Of a DNA stretch of 7,585 nucleotides, positions 6,494 through 7,585 are shown piece after piece. Within the stretch, counting starts at the first letter, position 1. Every line of letters starts with the position of its first letter. A program made the position numbers and the translations under genes. A model generated the notes under the pieces. The model did not search any database and was not told the origin of the DNA. It saw nothing but the letters and a program-made list of their open reading frames with translations. This stretch comes from Thermoplasmata archaeon. GTDB lineage: Archaea; Thermoplasmatota; Thermoplasmata; Thermoplasmatales; Thermoplasmataceae. The stretch spans positions 1 through 7,585 of the forward strand of contig JAKAYH010000098.1 in the NCBI GenBank assembly GCA_021826835.1, written 5' to 3'.

Positions 6494-7263
6494 AGCTTCC
6501 ATCATTTGTCAGGCTTACGCTAAGAAATATTCGTGTAAATATGGATCCCGGTACAATGATGTTCATGCTAGGTCTGCCTGCGCTATATCTGGCAGTTTTG
6601 GGAGTTATGTATGAAGGTCTAATAACTTCAGTTCCCGGGCCAAACGGTCCAATATCATATATAACATTTCTGGCACCCGGTATTATAGGAATGCAGGCCC
6701 TCACAGCCGGGAATATTGGGGGTGGAATGCTATGGGCCGACCGAAGATGGGGTATGTTTGAGCAGATTTTAGTTGGCCCATTCAGAAGGATCGATTATCT
6801 TATGGGTATAATGCTTCTTGCAGTCATATTTTCCGTAACGGGAAGCACTATAATGGCTGCCCTGGCTTTCTATACCTCTGCGCATCTTTTCGTGACACCT
6901 GTGAATATTATCCTTCTATTCATAACACTTGCAATAGGAACCACTTTCTTCAGTTCACTCTTTCTCATATTTGCTGTCAAGATAAAAAGTATGAATGCCT
7001 ATAATACAATCACAATCGTACTATTTTTCTTCCTCGATTTTGCAAGTCCTTCTTTTTATCCAATAACAAACAAGACTCCTGCTGCATTAAGGGCATTTAT
7101 TGACATTAATCCCTTGAGTTATATCGTCTATTCTGCAAGAGATATACTTTCATACAATCAACCTTATTCATCTCTTGAGCCATTGCTTGTAATCTTCATT
7201 GTAACTTTGGTTTTTCTAGGGCTGGCAGTGAAGTTGTATGGTAATGTACAAACAGGTGTATGA
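6490..7263 (+). CDS. ABC-2 type exporter, membrane subunit
   Basis: A 257-residue polytopic membrane protein, the permease partner of the preceding ATPase. About six hydrophobic segments are visible, near residues 22-41, 56-80, 103-126, 137-164, 172-190 and 230-249. The short N-terminal amphipathic stretch (RLTLRNIRVNMDP) before the first segment and the INPLSYIVYSARDIL motif (206-220) are typical of ABC-2 permeases (NPLTY...R consensus). EQILVGPFRRIDYLMG (91-106) corresponds to the coupling region after the second segment. The TTG start shares bases with the ATPase stop (TTGA), preceded by the GAGGTGAT ribosome site, so translation is coupled and subunit amounts are probably matched. No signal peptide is expected. 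The transported substrate is unknown. Confidence 0.92.
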   Translation: MKLPSFVRLTLRNIRVNMDPGTMMFMLGLPALYLAVLGVMYEGLITSVPGPNGPISYITFLAPGIIGMQALTAGNIGGGMLWADRRWGMFEQILVGPFRRIDYLMGIMLLAVIFSVTGSTIMAALAFYTSAHLFVTPVNIILLFITLAIGTTFFSSLFLIFAVKIKSMNAYNTITIVLFFFLDFASPSFYPITNKTPAALRAFIDINPLSYIVYSARDILSYNQPYSSLEPLLVIFIVTLVFLGLAVKLYGNVQTGV

Positions 7264-7286
7264 AACAGAACATAATTCCGTTTCAT
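7260..7286 (+). repeat. Imperfect inverted repeat across the permease stop codon
   Basis: ATGAAACAGAA (7260-7270) and TTCCGTTTCAT (7276-7286) pair over 11 positions with one A/C mismatch, around a 5-base loop CATAA. The permease TGA (7261-7263) is inside the left arm. As RNA this would form a hairpin at the mRNA 3' end, perhaps protecting the message or aiding termination, though no T run follows. A protein-binding site is the other reading. Confidence 0.45.
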
Positions 7287-7347
7287 TACACTATGGATAA
7301 GTTTATTAAACCCAAATTTCACCCATTATGAATATACCTGGAAGAGA
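7264..7347. other. Intergenic region between the exporter and the right-edge gene
   Basis: AT-rich stretch after the permease gene. Besides the right arm of the inverted repeat it holds TTTATTAA (about 7302-7309), a TATA-like sequence on either strand. That box lies about 23 bases before an ATG at 7328 that opens only a 15-codon frame (MNIPGRDYFVFDMLK, stop at 7373-7375). Nothing in it is recognisable as an RNA gene. Confidence 0.4.
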
Positions 7348-7585
7348 TTATTTTGTCTTTGACATGCTAAAATGATTTAGCAGATTAATGAGATGATTGA
7401 GGCTTAGTCTGTTTATTGACGGTCTCTGGAGGCTCTCCATGTATTTGGTAATGTATTGCGAATTTGCATCTTTGTTATCAAGTATATTCTGCATAAAAAG
7501 CATTAGCTTTCCCTTATAAGCAAATCTGTAAATAATATAAATTATTATCAAAGGCCAAAATAGAAACTCATTTATTTCCGTAAAA
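7348..7585 (-). CDS. C-terminal end of an unrecognised protein, running off the right edge
   Basis: On the minus strand a frame is open from the window edge to a TAA at 7348-7350, about 78 visible codons. I do not recognise the family. The product begins with a hydrophobic stretch (FLFWPLIIIYIIYRFAY) that could be a membrane segment, followed by a polar, Asn- and Ser-rich tail of about 55 residues ending SMSKTK. Codon choice (ATA, AGA, mixed Leu codons) is like the neighbouring genes. The TTG at 7549-7551 is probably internal, because the frame continues upstream past the edge. A membrane protein whose tail faces the cytoplasm fits, but the short visible length means a chance open frame cannot be excluded. 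Confidence 0.45.
   Translation of the reverse strand, partial: FTEINEFLFWPLIIIYIIYRFAYKGKLMLFMQNILDNKDANSQYITKYMESLQRPSINRLSLNHLINLLNHFSMSKTK
7365..7382. repeat. Perfect 7-base hairpin
   Basis: TGCTAAA-ATGA-TTTAGCA, a perfect 7-base inverted repeat with a 4-base loop. It lies within the last codons of the minus-strand right-edge gene. It could form a hairpin near that message's 3' end, or be chance. Confidence 0.35.

Noticed and set aside
4792..7263. Methyltransferase plus ABC exporter as a biosynthesis or immunity cluster
   Set aside because: A terminator-like stretch and a separate promoter lie between them, and no peptide, maturase or immunity gene is present; adjacency alone is weak evidence.
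7328..7513. Plus-strand pseudogene continuing after MNIPGRDYFVFDMLK with two in-frame TGA codons
   Set aside because: The continued frame gives no recognisable protein, and the minus strand is open across the same bases; kept only as a low-interest finding.
1..7585. tRNA, rRNA, CRISPR array, insertion sequence or integration site
   Set aside because: No cloverleaf-like sequence, no regularly spaced repeats, no transposase and no terminal inverted repeats were seen; composition looks even across the window.

Overview
The window looks like ordinary chromosome from a thermoacidophilic archaeon of the Thermoplasmatales type (Thermoplasma, Ferroplasma, Cuniculiplasma or a relative). The grounds are: an archaeal Lhr-type helicase; a small archaeal TOPRIM protein; a nicotinate phosphoribosyltransferase with the C-terminal cysteine knuckle, very close to the Thermoplasma acidophilum enzyme as I remember it; AT-rich sequence with AGA/AGG arginine and ATA isoleucine codons; and TATA-like boxes placed about 26 bases before start codons, as expected for leaderless archaeal mRNAs. 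The species cannot be fixed from this window alone.

Layout, left to right. (1) 2-1587, plus strand: the 3' part of an Lhr-family helicase gene (5' end outside the window), then a small TOPRIM-domain protein 17 bases later. (2) 1591-4670, minus strand: an overlapping three-gene operon read right to left, cysS (cysteinyl-tRNA synthetase), a nicotinamidase-family hydrolase, and nicotinate phosphoribosyltransferase. It converges on the TOPRIM gene with only 3 bases between the stops. (3) 4671-4791: a divergent promoter region with a TATA-like box for each direction and a short palindrome. (4) 4792-5415, plus strand: a class I SAM-dependent methyltransferase of unknown target. (5) 5534-7263, plus strand: an ABC-2 type exporter, ATPase then membrane subunit, translationally coupled by a strong Shine-Dalgarno site and a TTG start that overlaps the ATPase stop. 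(6) 7264-7585: an inverted repeat across the permease stop, then the 3' end of a probable minus-strand gene that leaves the window on the right.

How the genes work together. The hydrolase and phosphoribosyltransferase are most simply read as the first two steps of NAD salvage (nicotinamide to nicotinate to nicotinate mononucleotide), co-transcribed with a tRNA synthetase. The ABC pair is a two-component exporter of unknown cargo. Translation signals appear to follow one rule: first genes of transcripts look leaderless with an upstream TATA box, while the downstream permease gene has a Shine-Dalgarno site.

I do not see a convincing new multi-gene system. The points most worth a second look are the lost zinc-ligand cysteine in CysRS, a possible CTG start for the TOPRIM gene, the uncertain substrate of the PncA-like hydrolase, the 3-base convergent junction, and palindromic elements in two intergenic regions.
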